The notes under the pieces were generated by a model. The model made no database searches. It had not been told where the DNA came from and worked only from the letters and a program-made list of their open reading frames with translations. This document shows positions 25,415 through 36,800 of a DNA stretch of 64,000 nucleotides, one piece after another; the stretch's first letter is position 1, and each line of letters opens with the position of its first letter. The translations under genes were made by a program, and so were the position numbers. This DNA is from Selenomonas sp. AE3005 (GTDB lineage Bacteria > Bacillota > Negativicutes > Selenomonadales > Selenomonadaceae). The stretch spans positions 1 through 64,000 of the forward strand of contig NZ_JMME01000002.1 of NCBI RefSeq assembly GCF_000686945.1. The letters are read 5' to 3'.

Positions 25415-25879
25415 ATGGATGCAAAATTAGTTAATCCGTTCGTCGATGCATTCACAACCGTAATGCCGCAGCTGGGGTTCGCTGAGCCTAAGCGGGCAAA
25501 GATGGGGGTAAAAACGAAGAATGCGGTGAGCCTGGGCGTATCCGTTATTGTAGGGTTCACCAAGCAGATTCGTGGTAATGTTGTTTATAATATGTCTGAG
25601 GATACGGCGAAATTTATCGCATCGACTATGATGATGGGAATGCCTGTGGCAGAATTTGATGCCATGGCGCAAAGTGCTATTTCGGAAATGAGCAATATGC
25701 TCACCGCCAATGCCGCAACCAATCTCACGGGTATGGGGCTGGAAGTTGATATTTCCACGCCGTCCCTGTCGATTGGGGAAAATTTCCAGGTGAAGATAAG
25801 CGATGACAACTATCTTACGGTGGAAATGGATTTGGCTGGTCATATGGTAGAACTTGATATTGCAGTTGAACAGCAGTAA
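25415..25879 (+). CDS. cheX: Chemotaxis phosphatase CheX
   Basis: This 154-residue single-domain protein begins 'AKLVNPFVDAFTTVMPQLGF' and carries the catalytic pattern S-x3-E-x2-N in 'SAISEMSNMLTANAATNL', as expected for CheX/CheC phosphatases that remove phosphate from CheY-P. The C-terminal half is the family's alternating strands ('FQVKISDDNYLTVEMDLAG'). ATG 25415 follows GGAG by 9 bases and lies 4 bases after the stop of the REC-CheX gene, so the two are cotranscribed. A terminator separates it from the receptor gene. Confidence 0.9.
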   Translation: MDAKLVNPFVDAFTTVMPQLGFAEPKRAKMGVKTKNAVSLGVSVIVGFTKQIRGNVVYNMSEDTAKFIASTMMMGMPVAEFDAMAQSAISEMSNMLTANAATNLTGMGLEVDISTPSLSIGENFQVKISDDNYLTVEMDLAGHMVELDIAVEQQ

Positions 25880-25894
25880 AGACACACTAAGTTG

Positions 25895-25938
25895 AAAAAA
25901 GCATTGTATGCAAGACCTATGCGTACAATGCTTTTTTC
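25895..25938 (+). terminator. Terminator after cheX
   Basis: Stem AAAAAAGCATTGTATGC / GCGTACAATGCTTTTTT with a nine-base loop, within the gap before the chemoreceptor gene. Confidence 0.85.
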
Positions 25939-25981
25939 AGACGTGCTTTATTTATGGGAATATTTTTACAAGGAGGACAAC

Positions 25982-27988
25982 ATGAAATTTAACAGTTTGC
26001 GGTTCAAATTTCTGGCTGGGTTTATTCCCCTGTTTGTGGGCAGTTTTGCGGTGTTCTTTGCTATAAGTTACTATATGTCCAGTTCGGCATTGACGCGTAA
26101 TGCAGATTTAATTGCCCAGGAAATTGGCAGCGGGACCGCCAAGCAGCTCGAAAAAATCTATCAGGAACGGGAACTCACGGTGGAGTCACTGACCACGAAT
26201 CCCATCATAATGAGGGGCACGCGGGAAGAACGTGTCAAGGTGCTGGCTGATACGTTGGCCAAGCGGAAAAATTTCACCATGCTGGCGTATTCTGATGTTG
26301 AAGGTCATGCTGTAAGCGATAAGAACAAGGATATGGACCGCACGACACGGGCTTATATCAAGCAGGTGCGTGAGACGAAAAAACCGGTGATGACGGGGCC
26401 GTCCGTGTCGGGGACCAGCGGCAAGCTCATTACCATTATGGCCTATCCGGTACTTGATAACGGCGTGCTGACTGGTATTGTTTACGGTACTATTGAGCTC
26501 GATGATATCACTAAGATTGTCGGTGAGATTAAGTACATGGAACATGGCCGCGTTTATATCGCGGACCAGGACGGTCTTTGCATTGCCTATGCCCAGCTGC
26601 CGGAAGAAGTGGGCAAGATGGACTTGTCCAAGGAAGTCTCCAGCAAGAAAATCGATATCGCGCTTGTGAACGGCTTTACCAGCGCTGTGCAGCAGGATAA
26701 GCAGATTTCTACAGAATATACAACGTCCCAGGGCGTGCCGTCACAGGCTGTATTTACGCCGGTGCACCTCGGGTATCGTACCTGGATTGCCGTATCGGTA
26801 GCTCCCATTTCTGAAGTACGGGCCGATGCGTATAATCTGATAAAGATTATGGGACTGGTGGCTGTGTTAATGGTGCTGGCTATCAGCGCTGTTATCTGGG
26901 TGGCATCGAAAAAGATGTGCGAACCCATCGTGGCCCTGCGCGGGGAATGTATTGCCATCAATGACGGTGACCTGCGTTCCCGTCCGCTGGCTGTAGATAC
27001 GAATGATGAACTGGGGGATTTGGCCCGGGGATTTAAGCAGATGCGCGAAACCATCAGGGAACTTATCGGTCACCTGCAGAGAAATGCAGAGAAGGTGTCG
27101 GCGTCGGCGCAGGAACTGACGGCTGCCTCCCATCAGTCGGCTGAGTCAGCCACGCAGGCCGCACAGCAGATTGCTGATATTGCATCTGGTATCGCCCACC
27201 AGTCTGACCTGGCTGCTGGCGCAGACAATACGGCAGAGGATATTGCAGAGCGTACGGAATCTGTGGCACAAAATGCCGACGCTATAACGGCTGTTACGGA
27301 ATTGACTGTAAACAGCGTAACTTCCGGCCGCGATTCTATCAATAACGTAGTGAAGGCTATGGATAGTATCAATGCCAGTGCTACCACGGTTAAAGCCTCC
27401 ATTAGTGAGCTGGCCACCCGTTCGGAAGAAATCAGCAAGATTGTCGAGCTGATTTCCGGGATTGCCGAGCAGACCAATCTGCTGGCGCTGAATGCGGCAA
27501 TTGAGGCTGCCCGGGCTGGTGAGGCAGGGCGCGGATTTGCCGTAGTGGCTGACGAAGTGCGTAAGCTGGCTGAAGAATCCGCCAGCTCCACCAAGCAGAT
27601 TGGCGATTTGGTAAATCAGATTCAGCTGGATATGAAAAAAGCCGTGGCTGCCAGTGAACAGAGCGCAGCCAGCGTGGCCAACAGTATGGATTTTGTTAGA
27701 GATGCCGATGCTGTGTTTGAGTCAATTAAGATTGCTATTGACGCACTGGCTGGCGGCATCAGAGAAGTTTCCGGCAATATCAAGAGTGTAGCCAGCGGCA
27801 CGAAGTCCATGAAGGAGGCCGTCAAGGAGATTGCCGAGGTCAGCAACGTCAACGCCGCTCATACGGAGTCCGTATCGGCAGCTACTGAGGAACAGTCAGC
27901 CTCGGCTGAGGAAATTGCAGCGGCCACCCGCAGTATGGCCGAGCAGGCTGAAGAACTGGCACATGAGATTGAAAGATTTAAAGTTTGA
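25982..27988 (+). CDS. Methyl-accepting chemotaxis protein with dCache sensor
   Basis: This 668-residue receptor has a first membrane helix (~residues 8-32), an extracytoplasmic double-Cache sensor (~35-300, with '[16 protein letters not shown]', '[13 protein letters not shown]' and '[13 protein letters not shown]'), a second helix (~300-325), a HAMP domain and a long coiled-coil signalling domain. The hairpin tip reads '[38 protein letters not shown]', written here only as a landmark region: its core is [19 protein letters not shown]. The sensor lacks the R-x-W-Y amino-acid signature seen in the SpoIIE receptor downstream, so it probably binds another ligand. ATG 25982 follows AAGGAGG; upstream in-frame starts overlap the terminator. 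It closes the chemotaxis group. Confidence 0.94.
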   Translation: MKFNSLRFKFLAGFIPLFVGSFAVFFAISYYMSSSALTRNADLIAQEIGSGTAKQLEKIYQERELTVESLTTNPIIMRGTREERVKVLADTLAKRKNFTMLAYSDVEGHAVSDKNKDMDRTTRAYIKQVRETKKPVMTGPSVSGTSGKLITIMAYPVLDNGVLTGIVYGTIELDDITKIVGEIKYMEHGRVYIADQDGLCIAYAQLPEEVGKMDLSKEVSSKKIDIALVNGFTSAVQQDKQISTEYTTSQGVPSQAVFTPVHLGYRTWIAVSVAPISEVRADAYNLIKIMGLVAVLMVLAISAVIWVASKKMCEPIVALRGECIAINDGDLRSRPLAVDTNDELGDLARGFKQMRETIRELIGHLQRNAEKVSASAQELTAASHQSAESATQAAQQIADIASGIAHQSDLAAGADNTAEDIAERTESVAQNADAITAVTELTVNSVTSGRDSINNVVKAMDSINASATTVKASISELATRSEEISKIVELISGIAEQTNLLALNAAIEAARAGEAGRGFAVVADEVRKLAEESASSTKQIGDLVNQIQLDMKKAVAASEQSAASVANSMDFVRDADAVFESIKIAIDALAGGIREVSGNIKSVASGTKSMKEAVKEIAEVSNVNAAHTESVSAATEEQSASAEEIAAATRSMAEQAEELAHEIERFKV

Positions 27989-28036
27989 TTCATAAGTCAG
28001 TGTGTGCTGACGCAGGAAAAATTTGACATATTATTT

Positions 28037-28096
28037 AGCGTGAAAAGCCATAGAATCGCTTTGCCCAGGCAAAAGGCTTTTCACGCTAATTTTTTA
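28037..28096 (+). terminator. Terminator after the chemoreceptor gene
   Basis: Stem AGCGTGAAAAGCC / GGCTTTTCACGCT with a 25-base loop and then a T-run. The stem sequence GCGTGAAAAG recurs in the centre of the palindrome at 32415-32640. Confidence 0.8.
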
Positions 28097-28221
28097 TGTT
28101 GGGAAAATTTATTACTGTACGCTGGTGGGGAAAAACGCTGTGAGGTCAGGGCGCAGGAGGCAGCTTTTTCGGAGAGGGCAGTGGCTTGCTTTACGGGGAG
28201 TGTAAAAAAAGAAAAAAACTG

Positions 28222-28250
28222 TTGGCAAGGTTTGGAGTTTGGTTTATAAT
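28222..28250 (+). promoter_or_regulatory. Candidate promoter for the DUF1934-argS-rpoE-pyrG operon
   Basis: TTGGCA (28222-28227) and TATAAT (28245-28250) are 17 bp apart, 31 bp before the first start codon. No T-box leader is visible before argS. Confidence 0.7.
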
Positions 28251-28281
28251 GGTGTACAGTATGTTTTAAAGAGGTGGCTAT

Positions 28282-28713
28282 ATGACGGACACGCTGGCAG
28301 TCGAGGTGACTGTGGAAGGTGTGCAGGTAGATACAACGGGGGAAAAGACCGTGTTGAAAACCGCTGCACAAGGTAAGTATACAGCCCGCGCAGGCAAACA
28401 TTATGTGCGTTATGAGGACGCCTCTCTTCACGATACGGTGGTGCCCACGGTGCTGAAATTTTCCGCTGAGGGTGTGACGCTTATCCGTCGTGGAGCAGTG
28501 GATATGCAGCTGGAGTTTCGGCTGGGCAACAGAACCCGTAGTGTGTATAGAACGCCCTACGGTAATTTTGATTTACTGGTTGATACGAAAAAGCTGGATA
28601 TTATATTTGACGGCGGACAGGGCAGAATCGTGGCGGAATATGATTTATTTCTCAACGATGCCCTGCAGGGACATAACACCCTGAATGTAGTTGTAAATGC
28701 TTTGCCGGACTGA
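28282..28713 (+). CDS. DUF1934 (YwiB-like) beta-barrel protein
   Basis: This 143-residue protein belongs to the DUF1934 family (YwiB of Bacillus), small calycin-like beta-barrels of unknown function. Strand-rich sequence with 'AGKHYVRYEDAS', 'FSAEGVTLIRRGAVDMQLEF', 'YRTPYGNFDLLVDTKKLDI' and 'GRIVAEYDLFLNDAL' matches the family pattern, in which a small molecule may bind in the barrel. Its place directly upstream of argS and rpoE is the same as in Bacillus and supports the assignment. An AGAGG site precedes the ATG. Confidence 0.85.
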   Translation: MTDTLAVEVTVEGVQVDTTGEKTVLKTAAQGKYTARAGKHYVRYEDASLHDTVVPTVLKFSAEGVTLIRRGAVDMQLEFRLGNRTRSVYRTPYGNFDLLVDTKKLDIIFDGGQGRIVAEYDLFLNDALQGHNTLNVVVNALPD

Positions 28714-28764
28714 TACCCTTGGGGGAAAGCCGGCAGAGGATAAATAAATTAGGAGGATTTTGGA

Positions 28765-30420
28765 TTGGATATTAAAGACACACTGACAGAAGCCATTGTT
28801 GCGGCTGCGAAAAGTGCCATTGCTGATGGCGTGTTTCCGGAAGGCGAACTGCCTAAGGTAGTGCTCGAAGTACCGCCCCAGAAGGAATTCGGTGATTTTG
28901 CCACTAACTTTGCCATGCAGTCGGCACGCGTGTTCCACAAGGCTCCCCGGCAGATTGCGGAGGAACTGGTAAAACGCATAGAGGGCGATTGGCTGGACCA
29001 TGCGCAGATTGCCGGCCCCGGTTTCCTGAACTTCTATTTAAAGGGCAATGTGCTCTATGATTCCTTCCAGAAAATCCTGGCCGCCGGGGAAAGCTATGGT
29101 CAGCTGCCGAAAAAGGACGCGCCGAAAATTCAGGTGGAATACGTCAGCGCTAATCCCACAGGCCTGCTGCATGTAGGTCATGGCCGTGGTGCTGCTGCCG
29201 GTTCTGCGCTTGTGAATCTGCTGCGGGCGGCTGGTTACCCCGTGGAAAGCGAGTATTACATCAATGATGCCGGCAATCAGATGAACAATCTGGCCCGTTC
29301 CGTTAATGCCCGTTATCTGGAACTCCTGGGCCAGGACGTAGAGTTCCCCGAAGATGGCTATCATGGTCAGGATATCATTGACACCGCGCAGCGTATCATC
29401 GACAAGGAAGGGGACAAATACCTGTCCATGAGCGATGAGGAGCGTCTGGAAATCTTTAAGGACCTGGCCTATGTGGAAAAGCTGGCTACCCTCAAAGAGG
29501 ACCTGGAATCCTTTAATGTAACGTTTGACAACTGGTTCAGTGAACGCACGCTCCACCCGGAGGCTGTTAAAGCGGCAGTAAAAATCCTGCAGGACAATGG
29601 CAATATTTATGAGCAGGACGGCGCCCTGTGGCTGAAATCCACGGCTTATGGCGATGATAAGGACCGTGTGGTTATTCGCGACAATGGTGTGCCTACCTAT
29701 CTGGCAGCCGATATTGCGTACCATCACAACAAGTACGAACGCGGTTTTGACCGGCTTATCAATATCTGGGGCGCTGACCATCATGGTTATGTGTGCCGTG
29801 TAAAGGCTGCTATGGACGCTCTCGGCCATGATTCCGAAAAACTCACGGTACTGCTCCTGCAGATGGTAGCCCTTTATCGTGGCGGCGAGCTCGTGAAGAT
29901 GAGCAAGCGTACCGGCCAGAGTGTTACGCTGAATGAACTGATGGAAGAAGTTGGCACCGACGCTGCCCGTTATTTCTTCCTGATGCGTTCGCTGGACAGC
30001 CAGCTGGATTTTGATTTGGATTTGGCCAAGAAAAAATCCAATGATAACCCGGTATATTACATTCAGTATGCGCATGCGCGTATCTGCAGCATTTTCCGTC
30101 AGGCTGAGGAAAATAAGTTGGCAGTCGGCGCACAGCCGGAACTGTCCCTGCTCACTGATGAATCGGAGCTGGACCTCATCAAGAAGATTGAGGAGTATCC
30201 GGAGGAAATCGAACGGGCGGCCCGTGATTACGCCCCCCAGCGTATTGCCCGTTACAGCTATGACCTGGCCAGTGCCTTCCATAGCTTTTATAACCGCTGC
30301 CGCATCGTAGGGGTAGAGCCCAAGCTGGCTGAGGCCCGTTTGGCTCTGGTGCAGGTGACGGCGCATGTTATTCGTCATTCCCTTGGTATCCTCGGTGTAT
30401 CGGCACCGGAACAGATGTAA
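28765..30420 (+). CDS. argS: Arginyl-tRNA synthetase
   Basis: This 551-residue class I synthetase charges tRNA-Arg. The N-terminal Add1 domain (~1-110) is followed by the HIGH-type motif 'GLLHVGHGRG', the catalytic core with 'EYYINDAGNQMNNLARS', the KMSKS-type loop 'VKMSKRTG', and the alpha-helical anticodon-binding domain with 'YYIQYAHARICSI' and 'SFYNRCRIV'. The start is a TTG with AGGAGG 9 bases before it. It is the second gene of the operon; no tRNA-responsive leader is seen. Confidence 0.97.
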   Translation: MDIKDTLTEAIVAAAKSAIADGVFPEGELPKVVLEVPPQKEFGDFATNFAMQSARVFHKAPRQIAEELVKRIEGDWLDHAQIAGPGFLNFYLKGNVLYDSFQKILAAGESYGQLPKKDAPKIQVEYVSANPTGLLHVGHGRGAAAGSALVNLLRAAGYPVESEYYINDAGNQMNNLARSVNARYLELLGQDVEFPEDGYHGQDIIDTAQRIIDKEGDKYLSMSDEERLEIFKDLAYVEKLATLKEDLESFNVTFDNWFSERTLHPEAVKAAVKILQDNGNIYEQDGALWLKSTAYGDDKDRVVIRDNGVPTYLAADIAYHHNKYERGFDRLINIWGADHHGYVCRVKAAMDALGHDSEKLTVLLLQMVALYRGGELVKMSKRTGQSVTLNELMEEVGTDAARYFFLMRSLDSQLDFDLDLAKKKSNDNPVYYIQYAHARICSIFRQAEENKLAVGAQPELSLLTDESELDLIKKIEEYPEEIERAARDYAPQRIARYSYDLASAFHSFYNRCRIVGVEPKLAEARLALVQVTAHVIRHSLGILGVSAPEQM

Positions 30421-30450
30421 TTTTTGGATTTGGAAGGAGACCCTTAGATT

Positions 30451-30780
30451 ATGGATTTTATCAATAGCTCGGAAGTGGATATTGCTTATCATGTGCTGAC
30501 GGAAAAAGCACAGACGATGTATTATAAGGATTTGGTTCTCGATGTTATCGAGAAAAAGCATAAACCGGTGCAGTCGCTGTCTGCGGCCATTTCAGAAGTG
30601 TACACTCTCATCAACATGGACAGCCGTTTCCAGTATGAGGGGGACGGCCAGTGGGGCCTGACGGAATGGAATCCGCCTGAAGTTAAGCGTCATTCCAGCC
30701 GTTCCAGCGCCACCCGTTCCAAGGCAGCTAACAAAGAGAGCAATAATCGCCAGAAAAAGCTGGAAAGCATTCAGGAATAA
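30451..30780 (+). CDS. rpoE: RNA polymerase delta-like factor (RpoE, HARE-HTH) with basic tail
   Basis: This 109-residue protein has the HARE-HTH domain of the Firmicutes RNA polymerase delta subunit at residues ~8-75 ('AYHVLTEKAQTMYYKDLVLDVI', 'AAISEVYTLINMDSRFQYEGDGQWGLTEW'). In Bacillus, delta continues into a long strongly acidic tail that displaces nucleic acid from the enzyme. Here the tail (~76-109) is short and rich in Arg, Lys, Ser and Asn ('KRHSSRSSATRSKAANK'), so the charge is reversed. The position between argS and pyrG is the classical one for rpoE. Confidence 0.85.
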   Translation: MDFINSSEVDIAYHVLTEKAQTMYYKDLVLDVIEKKHKPVQSLSAAISEVYTLINMDSRFQYEGDGQWGLTEWNPPEVKRHSSRSSATRSKAANKESNNRQKKLESIQE

Positions 30781-30783
30781 TAA

Positions 30784-32400
<1,617 letters not shown>

Positions 32401-32414
32401 TTTTTATACTTGAT

Positions 32415-32640
32415 ATAGAGATAGCCTGGCGGCTTAGGGAGGTTTGACACGCTCCGCTTAGCCGTCAGGCTAAAACTATTTTTGCCTTTTATATCCGCGT
32501 GAAAAGTCAAAACTCGCTGCGCTCAGACAGTAGACTTTTCCCGCGGATTTTTTATAGTGGGCAAAAAATAGTTTCTTAACGCCTGCCGGCAAACGCTGCG
32601 CTTTGCCAAACCTCCCTAAGCCGCCAGAAGTTACTATTCT
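32415..32640. repeat. 226-bp imperfect palindrome downstream of pyrG
   Basis: The arms match in inverted orientation. GGCGGCTTAGGGAGGTTT (about 32430-32447) pairs with AAACCTCCCTAAGCCGCC (about 32607-32624). AAACTATTTTTGCC pairs with GGCAAAAAATAGTTT. ATCCGCGTGAAAAGTC pairs with GACTTTTCCCGCGGAT. The central unpaired part contains ACTCGCTGCGCTC. The inner hairpin followed by TTTTTT may terminate pyrG. The whole gap 32401-33097 contains no gene. Confidence 0.75.
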
Positions 32641-32724
32641 GGCAATTGCTACGATAAAAATCGCCTTAACCATTAGGACTGTGCAATTGGCAAGAATTAT
32701 ACATTAACAAATATTACGTAGTGA

Positions 32725-32921
32725 GGCCGGGAATGGGGGAGTATTCTAAGCGACGCGTTAGGTGATGGGCGTAAAGAACTTATTTTTTTCTCAAAAGGAA
32801 GTGGACAAAGGTTTTGTTTGAGCGCAGCGAGTTTAACCTTTGTCCACTTCCTTGATTAAGAGAAAAAAATAAGTTTAGCCCATAACCGTAGCAGAGCGTG
32901 AATACTCCCCCAGTCACGGCC
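32725..32921. repeat. 197-bp imperfect palindrome
   Basis: The outer arms GGGGGAGTATTC / GAATACTCCCCC and the inner arms GGAAGTGGACAAAGGTT / AACCTTTGTCCACTTCC are inverted. Between them AACTTATTTTTTTCTC pairs with GAGAAAAAAATAAGTT. The loop carries GAGCGCAGCGAGT, the reverse complement of the loop motif in the palindrome at 32415-32640. No coding capacity was recognised. Confidence 0.75.
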
Positions 32922-33097
32922 GTTCTGTAGGAATGTGTATAATCAACTGTTAAACGGTCTTTTTTTAATGAAAAATCTTTGCAACAGGCAGGATAAGCCA
33001 CTGCACTCGTAGAAATACTGTATTATCAAAGGTGATACAGTCAGTTGTAAGGAAATGACTGCAAACTGGGATTTTGTTAAGGAAAGGAGGATTTTCA

Positions 33098-33733
33098 ATG
33101 CTTATCGATACGGCCTGTTCTTTGGCGTTCTACTGCCAGCGCTGCGGCCGAATCCAACTGCAGGATGTACCACTCTTTAGCGGGCAGATGCATTTCGTTA
33201 TGGAGTGTGGGAACTGTGGACACGAGATGGGCAAAATTACCTTGCGGCCGCGCAAAGGACTGGAACTGAAAACGGAATGCGGTGTGTGCAACGGCAAAAA
33301 CCGCCAGACTATTTCCTGGCGACAGCTAAAAAGACTCAGGTTTGCCAGACTTTACTGTCAGCACGATAATTTTGAACTAGGCTACATTGGCAGATGGCAG
33401 GATATTGCCGAATTTCTGGATTTTAATACAGCAGAATACGATGCCCTGCATCCGTCTGATGGCGATGGGTTCATCGAACATCAGCAGACGCTGCTGGAGG
33501 CACTCAATCGCATTCACGATTTAGCCGCCAGTGGTGAGCTGGAATGTACCTGTGGCAGTGCCGACATAAAGGCAGCACTGCAGCGTGATTCGGTTCGCCT
33601 TGATTGCCGCTTTTGTGGCAATTACTGCGAACTCCCGGCGAAAACAGCGGCAGATTTACAGGCACTTAAGCCTGGCCAGGGGACAAAATTTACCTGGCGC
33701 ATGCGCCCGTGGCTTGACGTAAGGGAGAAATAG
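33098..33733 (+). CDS. Multi-zinc-ribbon protein of unknown function
   Basis: I do not recognise this 211-residue protein. It contains five Cys clusters: 'CQRCG' (~13-17), 'CGNCG' (~41-45), 'CGVCNG' (~64-68), 'CTCGS' and 'CRFCGNYC' near the C-terminus, which form two or three zinc-ribbon-like knuckles. The middle part is acidic and helical ('EFLDFNTAEYDALHP', 'FIEHQQTLLEALNRIHDLA'). There is no signal peptide. AAAGGAGG lies 8 bases before the ATG at 33098. It lies just upstream of mfd, with a hairpin between, so it is probably a separate transcript. A nucleic-acid-binding or assembly role is possible but unsupported. Confidence 0.7.
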   Translation: MLIDTACSLAFYCQRCGRIQLQDVPLFSGQMHFVMECGNCGHEMGKITLRPRKGLELKTECGVCNGKNRQTISWRQLKRLRFARLYCQHDNFELGYIGRWQDIAEFLDFNTAEYDALHPSDGDGFIEHQQTLLEALNRIHDLAASGELECTCGSADIKAALQRDSVRLDCRFCGNYCELPAKTAADLQALKPGQGTKFTWRMRPWLDVREK

Positions 33734-33766
33734 GATTATTATAAATAAATATCGATATATTTACGA

Positions 33767-33798
33767 GGGACTATCGGCGTGAACCGACAGTCCCATTT
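33767..33798 (+). terminator. Hairpin, probable weak terminator before mfd
   Basis: GGGACTATCGG / CCGACAGTCCC (one mismatch) around CGTGAA, followed by ATTTTC. Confidence 0.6.
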
Positions 33799-33852
33799 TC
33801 GCGTAATATATCCGGGATGTAAGGAAACGGTACGGGTTATTGAGGTGTGATG

Positions 33853-36800
33853 ATGAATTCTTTGTTTGCTGTCTTGAACAGCAATTCCGGCATAAAAAAA
33901 CTACAGGACAGTTTGGCAGGAAAGCCCCAGGAAACATTGGTCTACGGTCTTTCCAACTCGCAAAAGCATGTGGCCTTTGCCGCAGCTTACAAAGCCGCAC
34001 CACAGCCGCTGGTCATTCTTGTACATAGCAGTGAGGCCCTGCAGGACTGGCGTGAAAATCTCCTTTCCCTGCTGCCGGACACGGAAGTTTTGGAACTGCC
34101 GGAACTGGATATAATGACAGTGCAGGCCGAGGCCCGCAGTATGGAACGGGCGGCCAGGCGCATGGATGTATTGGTACGCCTGATGCGCAAGGACCAGGTA
34201 ATCGTGCTGGCCAAAACCACGGCGGCCGTGCAGAAGGGCATGAGCCGGCAGGACTTTGCCCGGCTCAGTGTCAGCGTTAGTCTGGGCGAAGAAATGAGTC
34301 TGGAAAAATTCCTGCAGCGCCTCGTACAGCTGGGTTATGAACACGCCGACGAGGTGGAGCGTATTGGTCAGTTCAGCTCCCGGGGCGGTATTGTGGACGT
34401 TTATCCCATCAATGGCGAAAATCCCCTGCGCGTGGAATTTTTTGGCGATGAAATAGATTCTTTGCGTGAATATGCGCTTGATACCAAACGCTCCATCAGA
34501 AATATCAACAGTGCCTCCATTATGCCGCTGGCGCAGACGGATAGCGCCGGACAGGCGGAAGTATTCCTGTCATTTTTGGAAGGACAGGGGACGGTTCTCT
34601 TTGACGAGCCTATGCGCCTGCGTGAGCAGATTCGCACGATGGTCAGGGAGAACCCCGATATCAAGGGCAAGGTATTTTCCTGGGAAAATCTGCAGGAGGC
34701 GGCCCGGGAGAACCGTGTGCTGTATTCCGCTATGCTCCTGCAGCAGGTTCATGGGGCTGAGGCTGCTAAGACCATCAGCTTTACGGCTCCCAACGTGGCG
34801 ACCTTCCATCGGCAGATGGATTTGCTGCAAAATGAAATCGGCCGCTGGCTCGGACAGAAACAAAAAATACTGATTCTGCTCGGGGATAAAAGCAAGGCAG
34901 ATTCCCTGCGCGAAATGCTGGCCCGTAACCGTTATCCCGCGCTCGTGATGGAGGATGGCGCAGAGCTTAGGTCTGATTGCGTCAACATTCAGGTGGGCAT
35001 GCTGATAAACGGCTTTGAAATGGCCAGTGCCAGCCTTGTGGTGGTGACGGAGAAGGATATTTTTGGCCATGCCAAGCGCCGGGCAGTCCGCCGTCAGAGC
35101 AATGGTGAAAAACTCGCGCATTTCCGGGATATCAAGCCCGGTGATTATGTCGTGCATGCCGCACATGGTATCGGTAAATATGTTGGTGTAGTCACTTTGG
35201 AAGTGGCCGGGATACATAAGGACTATCTTCATATCAAATACGGCGGTGATGACAAGCTCTATGTGCCTACGGAACAGGTTAACCTGCTGCAGAAATACAT
35301 TGGCGCCGAAGGCGAAGTGCCGCGCCTGCACCGCATGGGCGGTACGGAATGGGCCAAGGCCAAGGCGCGAGCGAAAAAATCCGTTGAGGATATTGCCAAG
35401 CAGCTGATTGAAATTTACGCCAAAAGACGGCAGGCCAAGGGCTTTGCTTTTTCGCCTGACGACAGCAGCCAGCATGACTTTGAGGACGCTTTCCCCTATC
35501 AGGAAACGGACGACCAGTTAAAGGCCATCGAAGAAATCAAGACGGATATGGAACGCGCCAAGCCCATGGACAGACTTTTGTGCGGCGACGTGGGCTTTGG
35601 CAAGACAGAGGTGGCCATTCGGGCGGCTTATAAGGCAGCTATGGACGGCAAGCAGGTCGCGGTGCTGGTGCCGACGACGGTACTGGCTCAGCAGCATTTC
35701 CAGACCTTTAATGCCCGGTTTATGGATTTTGGTCCGGAAGTGGACGTTATCTGCCGGTTCCGTACGGCCAAGGAACAAAAACACACCATTGAACGAGTCA
35801 GGGAAGGCAAGGTTGATATCCTTATCGGCACACATGCTATCCTCAATCAAAACAAGGTGCAGTTTAAAAACTTAGGCCTGCTTATCGTCGATGAGGAGCA
35901 GCGGTTCGGCGTCAAGCAAAAGGACAAAATCCGCAAGCTGGCCGCCGGGATTGACGTGCTGACACTATCGGCTACGCCGATACCCCGTACCCTGCATATG
36001 TCACTGGTGGGTGCCCGGGACATGAGTATTATTGAAACACCTCCGGCAGACCGTTTTCCCGTACAGACTTATGTGGTGGAAAACAACGATGCGGTCATTG
36101 CCGGGGCCATTAAGCGTGAGCTCAAACGCGGCGGCCAGGTCTACTTTGTCTACAACCGTGTGGATACCATTGACCGCATGCGCGAAAAACTCGAGGCTAT
36201 GGTGCCGGACGCGCGGATTCAGACAGCCCACGGGCAAATGCCCGAGGAAATGCTCGAACGGGTGATGATGGACTTCTACGAAGGCGAGTACGATATTCTG
36301 CTGGCGACCAGTATCGTGGAAAACGGCCTTGATGTTGCTAATGCCAACACGATTATCGTCTACAATGCCGACCATTTTGGCCTGTCACAGCTTTATCAGA
36401 TGCGTGGCCGTGTCGGACGCTCTCATCACATGGCCTTTGCTTATTTCGTCTATCAGGCCGACAAGATTCTCACGGAAACAGCGGAAAAACGCCTGCAGGC
36501 GATGAAGGAATTTGCCGAGCTGGGAGCCGGCTTTAAAATCGCCATGCGCGACCTGGAAATCCGCGGTGCCGGCAATCTGCTGGGCTCGCAGCAGCATGGG
36601 CACATTGCCAGCGTCGGTTTTGAAATGTACTGCAAACTGCTCGAAGAGGCTGTGGATAAACTGCAGCATGGGGAAAAGGAAGTGGCTGAAGTACAGCCGG
36701 ACCCCATTATCGATTTGCAGGTGGAGGCCTATATCGATGGCGGCTATGTCAGCGACGCCATGCATAAAATCGAGATTTACCAGCGCATTGCCGGGATTCG

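Noticed and set aside
28251-28764. Possible T-box leader for argS
   Set aside because: No specifier/antiterminator-like sequence was found, and argS is second in an operon with an 51-bp gap only.
29038-30561. A 507-codon open frame on the minus strand opposite argS
   Set aside because: It lies entirely over the conserved argS and rpoE coding sequences, has no family resemblance, and long antisense frames are expected from the codon usage here.
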